Assembly: GCA_029974035.1 (NCBI GenBank)
Contig: JARKQG010000042.1
Span: 62,001 to 126,000, forward strand
Reading direction: 5' to 3'
Length of the DNA: 64,000 bases
Origin: Eubacteriales bacterium
Lineage (GTDB): Bacteria; Bacillota_A; Clostridia; Christensenellales; Aristaeellaceae
Of this stretch, positions 47,077 to 54,683 are shown piece by piece. The notes under the pieces were generated by a model. That model ran no database searches, was not told the DNA's origin, and saw only the letters and a program-made list of their open reading frames with translations. How positions within the stretch are numbered: position 1 is the stretch's first letter; every line of letters begins with the position of its first letter. Position numbers and translations under genes: made by a program.

Positions 47077-47475
47077 TTACGCCGTGCCGGATCGGTCGCC
47101 CTGCGCCTTTTGATACTGCGCGTACTGGCGCGAGAAGAACTCAATCTTGCAGGCCACCTTGTCCAGATGGCGGTGCATTTCGTCAATCTGCGCCTCGACC
47201 TGTTTTTTGTGTTCGAGCAGAAGCTCGCACCGGCGCTTCAGCGTTCCGTCCCCTTCGAGGCTCAGGTCCACAAACTCCCGAATCTGCTTGATGGACATGC
47301 CGGTGTTCTTCAGGCATGTGATCAGGCCGATCCATTCCAGATCTTCGCCGGTGTAGCGGCGTATTCCGCTCGGGGTACGCCGGACGCTGGGCAGGAGCCC
47401 TTCCTTTTCATAAAACCGAAGCACCGTCGGGCGGATATGCATCTTTTCCGATACCTGATGGATGGAGTACTCCAT
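47077..47475 (-). CDS. MerR-family transcriptional regulator
   Basis: This 132-residue MerR regulator has an N-terminal winged helix (residues 3-70: SIHQVSEKMHIRPTVLRFYE, RRYTGEDLEWIGLITCLKNT) and a C-terminal dimerisation helix (about residues 80-118) rich in charged residues. No conserved metal-binding cysteine pair is seen at the C-terminus, so it is more like the aldehyde/electrophile-responsive AdhR/NmlR-type branch than CueR or MerR. The start has AGAGGTG upstream. It is divergent from the aldo/keto reductase, with a MerR-type operator-promoter between them, and an almost identical operator lies before the DUF362 gene at 7300. It probably activates both; the inducer is unknown. Confidence 0.92.
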   Translation of the reverse strand: MEYSIHQVSEKMHIRPTVLRFYEKEGLLPSVRRTPSGIRRYTGEDLEWIGLITCLKNTGMSIKQIREFVDLSLEGDGTLKRRCELLLEHKKQVEAQIDEMHRHLDKVACKIEFFSRQYAQYQKAQGDRSGTA

Positions 47476-47503
47476 ATTTACACCTCTTTTACACCGCCAC
47501 GTA

Positions 47504-47534
47504 TTGACTTGAAGTAAACTTTAAGCCTTATAAT
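47504..47534 (+). promoter_or_regulatory. MerR-type promoter/operator of the aldo/keto reductase gene
   Basis: TTGACT (47504-47509) and TATAAT (47529-47534) are 19 bases apart, and CTTGAAGTAAACTTTAAG (47508-47525) forms the central inverted repeat with one mismatched pair. The elements lie on the + strand towards the reductase gene. The site starts 29 bases from the divergent merR start. Confidence 0.85.
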
Positions 47535-47599
47535 GACATTGTAACAGGCGCCCTGTGCGCCGTCAAGCCGCACGATCGCATCAATGAGGAGGAGGATCC

Positions 47600-48451
47600 A
47601 TGAAATCTCTGACGGACGCCTATATTCTGAATAACGGGGTCAAGATTCCCTGTATTGGCTTTGGCACGTGGCAGACGCCGGATGGCGAAGTCGCGGTTTC
47701 CTCAGTCAAGGCGGCCATTGACGCGGGTTACCGCCATATCGACACCGCCGCCATCTATGGAAACGAGGAGGGCGTGGGCAAGGGCATTCGCCTGAGCGGC
47801 GTCAAGCGCGAAGAACTGTTCGTTACCACGAAACTGTGGAACACCGAGCACAGCTACGAGGCGGCGCTGAAGGCCTTTGATGTTTCGATGGACAAGCTGG
47901 GACTCGAATACTTGGATCTGTATCTCATCCACTGGCCCAACCCGCCCATGTTCCGGGATCGCTGGCAGGAAGCCAACGCCGAAACCTGGAAGGCGCTGGA
48001 GGCGCTCTACACCGCCGGGCGCGTGCGCGCCATCGGCGTCAGCAACTTCCGCAGGCATCACATCGATGCGCTTCTCAAGACCGCCAAGGTCGTGCCCGCG
48101 GTCAACCAGATCCGCCTCTGCCCTGGCGAAACCCAGGACGACACGGTGGCGGCCAGCCGCGAGCAAGGCATGATCCTCGAAGCCTACAGCCCGTTGGGCG
48201 TGGGCAGGATCTTCGAAGTGCCGGAGGTCAAGGCGCTGGCAGAGAAGTACGGAAAAACCGTCGCACAGGTGGTGATTCGCTGGAGCCTGGAGCGGGGCTA
48301 CCTGCCGCTGCCCAAGTCCGTCACGCCGTCCCGCATCGCGGAGAACGCGGATGTGTTCGGCTTTGAGCTGGACGCCGAGGATGTGGCGCTTCTGGCCGGC
48401 ATGGCCGGCGTCTGCGGGTTTTCCGCCGACCCGGACAAGACGGACTTCTAA
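47600..48451 (+). CDS. Aldo/keto reductase
   Basis: This 283-residue NADPH-dependent oxidoreductase of the AKR superfamily is an (alpha/beta)8 barrel. The catalytic tetrad is visible: Asp48 and Tyr53 (YRHIDTAAIYGNE), Lys78 (VTTKLWN) and His111 (YLIHWP). Cofactor-binding segments IGVSNFRRHHI, EAYSPLG and LPKSVTPSRIAEN are present. It would reduce aldehydes or ketones, and members of this branch often act on methylglyoxal or 2,5-diketo-D-gluconate. The start follows AGGAGGAGGATCC. It is transcribed from the MerR-type promoter and ends at a strong terminator, so it is a single-gene unit. MerR control points to reactive-carbonyl detoxification rather than sugar catabolism, but that is inference. 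Confidence 0.94.
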   Translation: MKSLTDAYILNNGVKIPCIGFGTWQTPDGEVAVSSVKAAIDAGYRHIDTAAIYGNEEGVGKGIRLSGVKREELFVTTKLWNTEHSYEAALKAFDVSMDKLGLEYLDLYLIHWPNPPMFRDRWQEANAETWKALEALYTAGRVRAIGVSNFRRHHIDALLKTAKVVPAVNQIRLCPGETQDDTVAASREQGMILEAYSPLGVGRIFEVPEVKALAEKYGKTVAQVVIRWSLERGYLPLPKSVTPSRIAENADVFGFELDAEDVALLAGMAGVCGFSADPDKTDF

Positions 48452-48479
48452 CCAGAGTCGCCCTGGAGCATTCAAAAGG

Positions 48480-48514
48480 TGCGCCCCGCCCATTTGGGCG
48501 GGGCGCATTTTCTG
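48480..48514 (+). terminator. Rho-independent terminator of the aldo/keto reductase gene
   Basis: TGCGCCCCGCCC (48480-48491) pairs perfectly with 48496-48507 around an ATTT loop, followed by TTTTCTG. The T-stretch is short but the stem is very stable. It could also act on the convergent metallopeptidase transcript, whose stop is at 48555. Confidence 0.85.
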
Positions 48515-48554
48515 AATGGCGGCGCATCGGAAATACGGCGCGCGGTAGCCCCGG

Positions 48555-48923
48555 TCAGGGCTGGGACCGGTACAGGGCCATCTTTACCGCGTCGTCGATC
48601 TCCAGGTCGCGCTCTCCGGCCATGGATTCCAAGTGGTGGGTCAGTTCGTGGTGGAGCACCGACCGCAGCGCCGACCGCAGCCGCTCCGGCGTCAAATCGC
48701 CGTGAATGCGCAGGATTGATCCGTAGTAGATCACCACCGTGCGGCCCATGGCGCGGCTGGTTGAGTATTCGCCCAGGATGTACAGATCGCCCGCGCGGGC
48801 CTCGGGGCTGAGCTTGGCCTCGGGCAGAAGCAGCACGCCGCCGTTCAGCCGGGTGAAAATCGCCTCCGGAAGCTCGGAGATCAGTTCGTCCAGCATGTCC
48901 CGGGCCTGGGCAAGCGGAATCAT
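48555..48923 (-). CDS. Small zincin-type metallopeptidase family protein
   Basis: This 122-residue cytoplasmic protein carries the zinc-binding motif HHELTHHLE (HExxH with a following His and Glu), preceded by an acidic/hydrophobic N-terminal half. It fits the short metallopeptidase family found in many Bacillota and Actinomycetota, whose substrate is unknown. The ATG at 48923 shares one base with the TGA of the upstream sugar isomerase gene (TGATG), so it is translationally coupled; a GTG at 48935 is an alternative. Coupling to a sugar isomerase has no obvious functional logic. Zinc binding is predicted from the motif; protease activity is not proven for this family. Confidence 0.82.
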   Translation of the reverse strand: MIPLAQARDMLDELISELPEAIFTRLNGGVLLLPEAKLSPEARAGDLYILGEYSTSRAMGRTVVIYYGSILRIHGDLTPERLRSALRSVLHHELTHHLESMAGERDLEIDDAVKMALYRSQP

Positions 48924-49888
48924 CAGGCCCACCACATCTCGGCGGTGCCCTCGAAGATCATCACGTTCTTCAGCATTTCAATGGCCTTTTGCAGGCCCTC
49001 GCTCTGGGACATCAGGCTGTCCTCGTGTTCAATGGAAATGGCGCCGTCGTAGCCCACCATGCGCAGCGCGCTCATCATGTCCTTCCACACCTGATGGTTG
49101 TGACCGTACCCTACGGAGCGGAAGATCCAGGAGCGGTTGATCTCATCGGCGTAGTGCTTCGTATCCAGCACGCCGGTCACGGCGGTGTTGTACGGATCAA
49201 TCTTGGTGTCCTTCGCGTGGAAGAAGTAGATTGCCCTGCCCAGCTTCCTGATGGCGGCCACCGGGTCGATGCCCTGCCAGAACAGATGGCTGGGGTCCAG
49301 GTTGGCGCCGATGATGTCGCCCACCGCTTCGCGGATGCGAAGCAGCGAATCCGGATTGTACACGCAGAAGCCCGGGTGCATTTCAAAGGCGATCTTCTTG
49401 ACGCCGTGGGCCTTGACAAACTCGACTTCCTTCTTCCAGTAGGGGATAAGCACCTGCTCCCACTGATATTTCAGGATGTCGGAAAAATCGTCCGGCCAAG
49501 GGCAGGTGACCCAGTTGGGCGTCCTGTCCTCCGGAGAACCGCCCGGGCAGCCGGAAAAGGTGACGACGGTGTCCACGCCCAGCTTTTCCGCCAGCAGCAC
49601 CGCGTCCTCAAAGTCCTCGTGGAACCGCTGCGCCACCGCCTTGTCCGGATGCACAGGGTTTCCGTGGGTGGACAGCGCCGCGATTTCCAGATCGTACTTT
49701 TTGAGGGTCTCGGTGAACTTGCGCAGCTTCTCGGCGTCGGCCAGCAGCTCGCGCGGATTGCAGTGCGCCTTGCCGGGAAAGCCGCCGCAGCCGATTTCCA
49801 CCGCCTGAACGCCGGACTCCGCCAGATACCTCAGCGCATCGTCAAGGGGACGGTCCTGCAATACGACGGCAAACACACTCAGCTTCAT
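48923..49888 (-). CDS. Sugar phosphate isomerase/epimerase (xylose isomerase-like TIM barrel)
   Basis: This 321-residue AP-endonuclease-2-type TIM barrel belongs to the IolE/YcjR-like sugar isomerase and epimerase family. Predicted metal-site segments are FEMHPGF (Glu), NLDPSHLFWQG (Asp and His), FFHAKDT (His) and SIEHEDSL (Glu). It would interconvert keto-sugars or related intermediates in the cytoplasm; the substrate cannot be read. The start at 49888 has AAGGAGG upstream on the - strand; an in-frame ATG at 49906 is less well placed. A good sigma-A promoter lies 40-67 bases upstream, with a LacI-type palindrome just upstream of its -35. It is the first gene of a two-gene unit with the metallopeptidase. 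Confidence 0.88.
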   Translation of the reverse strand: MKLSVFAVVLQDRPLDDALRYLAESGVQAVEIGCGGFPGKAHCNPRELLADAEKLRKFTETLKKYDLEIAALSTHGNPVHPDKAVAQRFHEDFEDAVLLAEKLGVDTVVTFSGCPGGSPEDRTPNWVTCPWPDDFSDILKYQWEQVLIPYWKKEVEFVKAHGVKKIAFEMHPGFCVYNPDSLLRIREAVGDIIGANLDPSHLFWQGIDPVAAIRKLGRAIYFFHAKDTKIDPYNTAVTGVLDTKHYADEINRSWIFRSVGYGHNHQVWKDMMSALRMVGYDGAISIEHEDSLMSQSEGLQKAIEMLKNVMIFEGTAEMWWA

Positions 49889-49927
49889 GAGAGACCTCCT
49901 TGTCATCCTTAATACCTCGCAGATACT

Positions 49928-49955
49928 ATTATATACGATTGGGCGGCCCTGTCAA
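49928..49955 (-). promoter_or_regulatory. Sigma-A promoter of the sugar isomerase gene
   Basis: On the - strand, TTGACA (49950-49955) and TATAAT (49928-49933) are separated by 16 bases. Confidence 0.75.
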
Positions 49956-49963
49956 TCGCGTCA

Positions 49964-49975
49964 GGAAACGTTTCC
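49964..49975. promoter_or_regulatory. Perfect 12-bp palindrome GGAAACGTTTCC, LacI-family operator candidate
   Basis: The AAACGTTT core with G/C flanks is typical of LacI/GalR-family operators, including cre-like and PurR-like sites. It lies 9 bases upstream of the isomerase -35 and 34 bases upstream of the divergent membrane-protein -35. No LacI-family gene is in the window, so the regulator is unknown. Confidence 0.55.
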
Positions 49976-50008
49976 GAAATTCGCCGCGCGGGGCCGTGCC
50001 AGCCCGGC

Positions 50009-50037
50009 TTGCACAATATGCCCGCGGGCGGTATAAT
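50009..50037 (+). promoter_or_regulatory. Sigma-A promoter of the GT-C-like membrane protein gene
   Basis: TTGCAC (50009-50014) and TATAAT (50032-50037) are 17 bases apart and 31 bases before the ATG. Confidence 0.75.
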
Positions 50038-50067
50038 GGTCTGGATCACTCGGCTTCGGAGGTTCGG

Positions 50068-52032
50068 ATGGGTTTTTGGGTGCTGGCGGCGTTTCTGGGT
50101 TTGGGCGTGGTGGCGGCGGAGGGGCTGTTTTGCGACAGACCGCGCGCCACGCGGCTGTACCTTGGGCTGACGATGGGGCTCATCATGATGATGTGGCTGC
50201 CGTCTCTGTGGGCGTTTGCGTTCCAATTCACCAAAGCCGCCCAGTGGTGGGCGCTGGGGAGCGCGGGGGTGATCTCCGCCGCGCTGTACTTGTCCTCGAG
50301 GCCCTGGCGCGCGGGGCGGCCCCGCCAGACCGGCATGCCCTCCGGGCTGATGCTGCTGATTGTCCCGCTGTTTTTCTTTTCTTTCTACCTTCAATACACC
50401 CATATCCTCAGGCCGGTCGATGGTGCGATGAACGTGGGTCAATCCACCTATGGCGATCTCAGCCTGCACCTGGGCATTGCCACGGGGCTTCGGAACGCGG
50501 CCTATCCGCCGGAATACACGCTGCTCCCCGGCACCATGCTGGGGTACCCGTTTTTATCGGACGCGATGGTGACGACGATGTTGCTCTTCGGCGCTCCGCT
50601 CCGCTGGGCGTTCATCGTGACGGGCACGCTGATGATGGGGCTGGTGTACTGGGGATTTCTGCTGCTCTCGTGGGAGCTGACGGGGAGCCGCCGGGCGACG
50701 GCGATCGCGTTTTTTCTGATGTTTCTTAACGGCGGACTGGGCTTTTTCTACACCTTTGACGGCGCCTTCCGGACCGGGTGGTCGGGGCTTAAAAACGCGC
50801 TTTTCGGTTTTTATCAGACGCCCACCAACATGCCGGATCTCAACCTGCGCTGGGTCAACGTGATCGCGGACCTGATGATCCCCCAGCGCACGCTGCTGGC
50901 GGGATGGACGGTGGTGATCCCCGCGCTGATGCTGCTGGCGCAAGCGGTCAACCGTCGTGTGGTGACCACGCTGAAGGGAGAGGACGGGCCGATTTCCATC
51001 ACGACCCGGCAGGACGGAACCATCCGGGACTATGCAGTTCTGGGCGTCTGGGCCGGGCTGATGCCCATGATTCACACCCATTCCTTTCTGGCGCTGGGGC
51101 TTGTCAGCCTGGGTGAGATGGGGTATCTCATGGCAAAGACCGGGCAGAAGGCCGCGGTGTTCAGGCGGTTTGCCCTCTACGGCGCGCTGGCGCTGGCGCT
51201 GGCGCTGCCGCAGCTGATCACCTGGACGTTCCCGCAGACGACGGGCGGCGGATCGCTGAAGCTCCACTTCAACTGGGTCAACAACGATGGCGGGCTGATT
51301 GACGGCTGGCTGTGGTTCTGGGTCAAGAACGTCGGGCCGGTGTTTCTTTTGTTCCTGCCGGCGGCGCTGTCGGGCGGGCGGCGGGTCCGGGCGCTGTCCG
51401 TCGGCGCGCTGGCGGTCTTTGTCGCGGCGGAGATGGTCCTCTTTCAGCCCAACCCCTACGACAACAACAAGCTGTTTTACGTGGCCTTTATCCTGATGCT
51501 GCCGGTGGCGGCGGCCTATGTGGAGAAAATTTGGGACCGGCTCTCCGGCGTCCGGGGCCGCGCGCTGCTTCTGGGGGCGTTTATGGTCGTTTCCACGCTG
51601 TCGGGCGTGGTGACCCTCGCGCGGGAGGCGATTTCGGACTACGAGCTCTTCGGCGCGGACCAGGTTGAAGCCGCCGGCGCCATCGAGGCGGGCGCACCGG
51701 AAGACGCGGTGTTTTTGACCGGCGGGCAGCACAACAACCCCGTGGCGGCGCTGGCGGGCCAGAGACTGGTCTGCGGCACAGGCACGTATCTCTACTTCCA
51801 CGGCGTGGACTATAGCCGTCAGCAGCAGGCCGCGCGATCCATGTACGAAGCGCCCGCGGCGTCCGCCGCGCTCTTTGCGCGGTACGGCGTGGATTATATC
51901 TACGTCTCCGGCTACGAGCGTTCGGACTACGCCGTCGACGAGGATTATTTCCGCGCCCACTATCCGGTGTGGTTTGAAAATGGCGGGGTGACGGTCTACG
52001 CCGTGTCCGCCCGGGCGCGCGGGGCCGGCTAA
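50068..52032 (+). CDS. Large polytopic membrane protein, GT-C glycosyltransferase-like
   Basis: This 654-residue protein has about 12-14 hydrophobic spans and a C-terminal soluble domain of about 120 residues (from AAGAIEAGAPEDAVFL). Overall shape, an acidic first outer loop (HILRPVDGAMNVG), IHTHSF and QPNPYDNNKLFYV resemble lipid-linked-sugar GT-C glycosyltransferases and related surface-glycan proteins. I cannot assign a named family. The start ATG 50068 follows GGAGG at 50058-50062; the frame is open further upstream but that part covers the promoter. It has its own promoter and is followed by a small hairpin and a peptidoglycan-binding lipoprotein gene. A role in cell-envelope polysaccharide or protein glycosylation is inference. 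Confidence 0.75.
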   Translation: MGFWVLAAFLGLGVVAAEGLFCDRPRATRLYLGLTMGLIMMMWLPSLWAFAFQFTKAAQWWALGSAGVISAALYLSSRPWRAGRPRQTGMPSGLMLLIVPLFFFSFYLQYTHILRPVDGAMNVGQSTYGDLSLHLGIATGLRNAAYPPEYTLLPGTMLGYPFLSDAMVTTMLLFGAPLRWAFIVTGTLMMGLVYWGFLLLSWELTGSRRATAIAFFLMFLNGGLGFFYTFDGAFRTGWSGLKNALFGFYQTPTNMPDLNLRWVNVIADLMIPQRTLLAGWTVVIPALMLLAQAVNRRVVTTLKGEDGPISITTRQDGTIRDYAVLGVWAGLMPMIHTHSFLALGLVSLGEMGYLMAKTGQKAAVFRRFALYGALALALALPQLITWTFPQTTGGGSLKLHFNWVNNDGGLIDGWLWFWVKNVGPVFLLFLPAALSGGRRVRALSVGALAVFVAAEMVLFQPNPYDNNKLFYVAFILMLPVAAAYVEKIWDRLSGVRGRALLLGAFMVVSTLSGVVTLAREAISDYELFGADQVEAAGAIEAGAPEDAVFLTGGQHNNPVAALAGQRLVCGTGTYLYFHGVDYSRQQQAARSMYEAPAASAALFARYGVDYIYVSGYERSDYAVDEDYFRAHYPVWFENGGVTVYAVSARARGAG

Positions 52033-52034
52033 TT

Positions 52035-52052
52035 TTGCCCGCTCCCGGGCAA
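52035..52052 (+). terminator. Short hairpin after the GT-C-like gene
   Basis: TTGCCCG (52035-52041) pairs with CGGGCAA (52046-52052) around CTCC, three bases after the stop, followed by CTTTC. It is probably a weak terminator. Confidence 0.5.
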
Positions 52053-52136
52053 CTTTCGCCCGGCTCCCTTCGTCCTATTACCGAAAGAAATGGAAAAACA
52101 GGGAACGCTCACGCAACCAAGCGGGGAGGATTCGAT

Positions 52137-54545
52137 ATGCGCACGACCAAATGGATCAAATGGGCGGCGGTCGGGCTTTTGGCGGCCCTTCTGGCCGGCT
52201 GCTCGTCGACGCCCGACAGCGTGGAAGACCCGCTGTCCTTTGACGTCGATGCGCAGCTGCCCTTTGTGACCGCCGCGCCGGAGGCGGTGGCCGAAACGCC
52301 GACGCCCCAGCCCACCGCACCCTGGGATACCTCCGCGCCCACGCAGGACTGGCAGAACGACCATTCCGCAGACCTGGGCGATCCCTCGACGGACAATGTC
52401 AACGACACCACCGTGGTCTATCAGCAGCTCTCCACCGGGGACAGCGGATCGGATGTCGAAAAGCTTCAGCAGCGGCTCAAGGAGCTGAAATACTATACCG
52501 GCGCGGTGGACGGCCGCTACGGCTCGTCCATGACCACCGCGGTCAAGCGGTTCCAGTCCGCGCTGGGTCTGGATACCACCGGCATCGCCACCGCGAACCT
52601 GCAGCGGATGATCTACTCCTCCGCCGCGCCCACCTACACCGGCAATTCCTTTACCGACACCGACAACACCATCTCCTTCGGCGACACCGACGATCAGGAC
52701 TACGGAGCGACGCCCACGAAGAAGCCCTCGTCGTCGAGTTCTTCCGGCTCGTCGTCCGGTTCATCTTCTTCCGGATCGTCTTCCAGCAGTTCCGGTTACG
52801 TTTCCCTCAGCTACGGCGACACCGGCACCAGGGTTCGCAACCTTCAGTCCAGCCTGAAGACGCTGGGCTACTACAACGGCGCCGTGGACGGCGTGTACGG
52901 CTCGGGTACTGTGGCCGCGGTGAAGCGGTTTGAAAAAGCCTACGGCAAGACGCAGACGGGCATCGCCACGGCGGCGCTGCAGACCAAGCTCTTCTCCGGC
53001 GATGCCAAGCGGTACGCGGAGCCCACGCCCGCGCCGGCGCAGGGGACCTCCTACGAGACGCTGTCGCCCGGCGACACGGGCACCCGCGTCAAGCAGCTTC
53101 AGCAGCGGCTGAAGGAGCTGGGCTACTTCACCGCCAACGTCGGCGGCAACTACCTTACCGAGACCACCAAGGCCGTCAAGTCCTTCCAGGATGCGCTGGG
53201 TCTGGAAACCACGGGCGTGGCCACCGCTTCGCTGCAGCGCAAGCTCTTTGCCTCCAGCGCCCCGGCCAATACCCGGAATACCGCCAGCTATGTGAAGCTT
53301 CAAAAGAACGATACCGGCGCCTGGGTGACCGCGCTGCAGAACCGGCTGAAGGAACTGGGCTACCTGAGAAGCTCCGTCGACGGCGTGTACGGCTCCTCCA
53401 CGGCCGCCGCGGTCAAGCTGTTTGAGCAGGCCTATGGCAAGACGCAGACGGGCGTGGCCACCGTGTCGCTGCAAAAGACGCTCTACTCCGGCGACGCCAA
53501 GCCCTACACCAAGCCGACGCCCACCCCGGAGCCGGAGTACATCGAGCTCCGCCAGGGCGACAAGGGCCTTCGCGTGATGGCGCTGCAGAACCGCCTGATG
53601 CAGCTGGGCTATTTCTCCGGCGATGTGGACGGCGACTACGGATCCTCCACCGCCAGCGCCATCAGGCGCTTTGAAAAGGCCTATGGCAAGACGCAGACGG
53701 GCGTGGCCACCGTGTCGCTGCAAAAGACGCTGTTCTCCGATTCCGCCAAGCCCTACGAGGGGTCCGCGACGGCGACTCCGGAGCCCGAATACGTGGAACT
53801 CAAGCCCGGCAACACCGGCTCCCGCGTGAAAAAGCTGCAGACCCGCCTCAAGGAACTGGGTTACTTTGACGGGGACATCGGCGGCAACTATCTGGAAAAG
53901 ACCACCAAGGCCGTCAAGCTGTTCCAGCGCGCCTACGGCAAGGAGGAGACGGGCGTGGCCACCGTGTCGCTGCAAAAGACGCTGTTCTCCGATTCCGCCA
54001 AGCCCTACGAGGGGTCCGTGACGGCGACTTCGGAGCCGGAGTATGTATCGCTCAAGCCGGGCGACAGCGGTTCCCGCGTGAAAAAGCTGCAGACCCGCCT
54101 CAAGGAGCTGGGCTACTTCAGCGGCAACATCGGCGGCAATTACGGCGAACTGACCACCGCGGCGGTCAAGCGCTTCCAGAAGAAGATCGGCGCGAATCAG
54201 ACGGGCAAGGCCACCATCGCTTTGCAGGAGAAGCTCTTTGCCGACGACGCGCCCGCCTACAAATCCTCCGGCGACTCGGACCCGGATACCGGAACGACCC
54301 TCAAGGTGGGCTCCACCGGCGAGCAGGTGAAACTTTTGCAGAACCGGCTGATGGAGCTGGGGTACCTGTCGGAGGACAATATATCGCTGGGAAAGTATGA
54401 AAAGTCCACCCGCAACGCGGTGATCGACGCCCAGCTCGCCCGGGGCTACGAATCCGACGGCACCGCCGATGCCAATTTCCTGGCCTATATCTACTCGGAT
54501 GAGGCGTTCGACTACATCGCCGCCGAGGAGGAGGAGGGCGGCTGA
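52137..54545 (+). CDS. Lipoprotein with eight peptidoglycan-binding (PGBD1-type) repeats
   Basis: This 802-residue surface protein has a lipoprotein signal, with lipobox ALLAGC and lipidated Cys22. A disordered Pro/Thr region follows (about residues 35-90). Eight peptidoglycan-binding domain 1 repeats come next, each beginning with a GDxGxxVxxLQxRLKELGY-like segment and including VDGxYGxxTxxAVKxFQ or IGGNYL variants. A 20-plus residue Ser/Gly linker separates repeats 1 and 2 (around 52729-52795). The last repeat is degenerate and followed by an acidic tail (EEEEGG). No catalytic domain is present, so it probably bridges membrane and peptidoglycan. The start is supported by GGGGAGGA and the lipobox. 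The gene ends at a classic terminator. Confidence 0.92.
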   Translation: MRTTKWIKWAAVGLLAALLAGCSSTPDSVEDPLSFDVDAQLPFVTAAPEAVAETPTPQPTAPWDTSAPTQDWQNDHSADLGDPSTDNVNDTTVVYQQLSTGDSGSDVEKLQQRLKELKYYTGAVDGRYGSSMTTAVKRFQSALGLDTTGIATANLQRMIYSSAAPTYTGNSFTDTDNTISFGDTDDQDYGATPTKKPSSSSSSGSSSGSSSSGSSSSSSGYVSLSYGDTGTRVRNLQSSLKTLGYYNGAVDGVYGSGTVAAVKRFEKAYGKTQTGIATAALQTKLFSGDAKRYAEPTPAPAQGTSYETLSPGDTGTRVKQLQQRLKELGYFTANVGGNYLTETTKAVKSFQDALGLETTGVATASLQRKLFASSAPANTRNTASYVKLQKNDTGAWVTALQNRLKELGYLRSSVDGVYGSSTAAAVKLFEQAYGKTQTGVATVSLQKTLYSGDAKPYTKPTPTPEPEYIELRQGDKGLRVMALQNRLMQLGYFSGDVDGDYGSSTASAIRRFEKAYGKTQTGVATVSLQKTLFSDSAKPYEGSATATPEPEYVELKPGNTGSRVKKLQTRLKELGYFDGDIGGNYLEKTTKAVKLFQRAYGKEETGVATVSLQKTLFSDSAKPYEGSVTATSEPEYVSLKPGDSGSRVKKLQTRLKELGYFSGNIGGNYGELTTAAVKRFQKKIGANQTGKATIALQEKLFADDAPAYKSSGDSDPDTGTTLKVGSTGEQVKLLQNRLMELGYLSEDNISLGKYEKSTRNAVIDAQLARGYESDGTADANFLAYIYSDEAFDYIAAEEEEGG

Positions 54546-54574
54546 GCCCTTTCTCCGGAAAGTCCGCCCTTTGA

Positions 54575-54600
54575 CCGCCCGCTTCTGCGGGCGGTTTTTT
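54575..54600 (+). terminator. Rho-independent terminator of the peptidoglycan-binding lipoprotein gene
   Basis: CCGCCCGC (54575-54582) pairs with GCGGGCGG (54587-54594) around TTCT, followed by six T residues (54595-54600). It starts 30 bases after the stop. Confidence 0.95.
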
Positions 54601-54612
54601 GATGACGCCATG

Positions 54613-54641
54613 TTGCCGGAAATCGCGCCGTATGATAAAAT
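54613..54641 (+). promoter_or_regulatory. Sigma-A promoter of the CorA-type gene
   Basis: TTGCCG (54613-54618) and TAAAAT (54636-54641) are 17 bases apart and 43 bases before the ATG at 54684. Confidence 0.6.
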
Positions 54642-54683
54642 ATGCGGGGGCCGCGCCCTCCGGCGCGGGGTGGGAGGCGAACC

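Noticed and set aside
46633..47517. A 294-residue + strand open frame spanning the end of the giant gene, the intergenic region and merR antisense
   Set aside because: It has no start signal and no recognisable domain, and most of it overlaps two well-supported genes in other frames.
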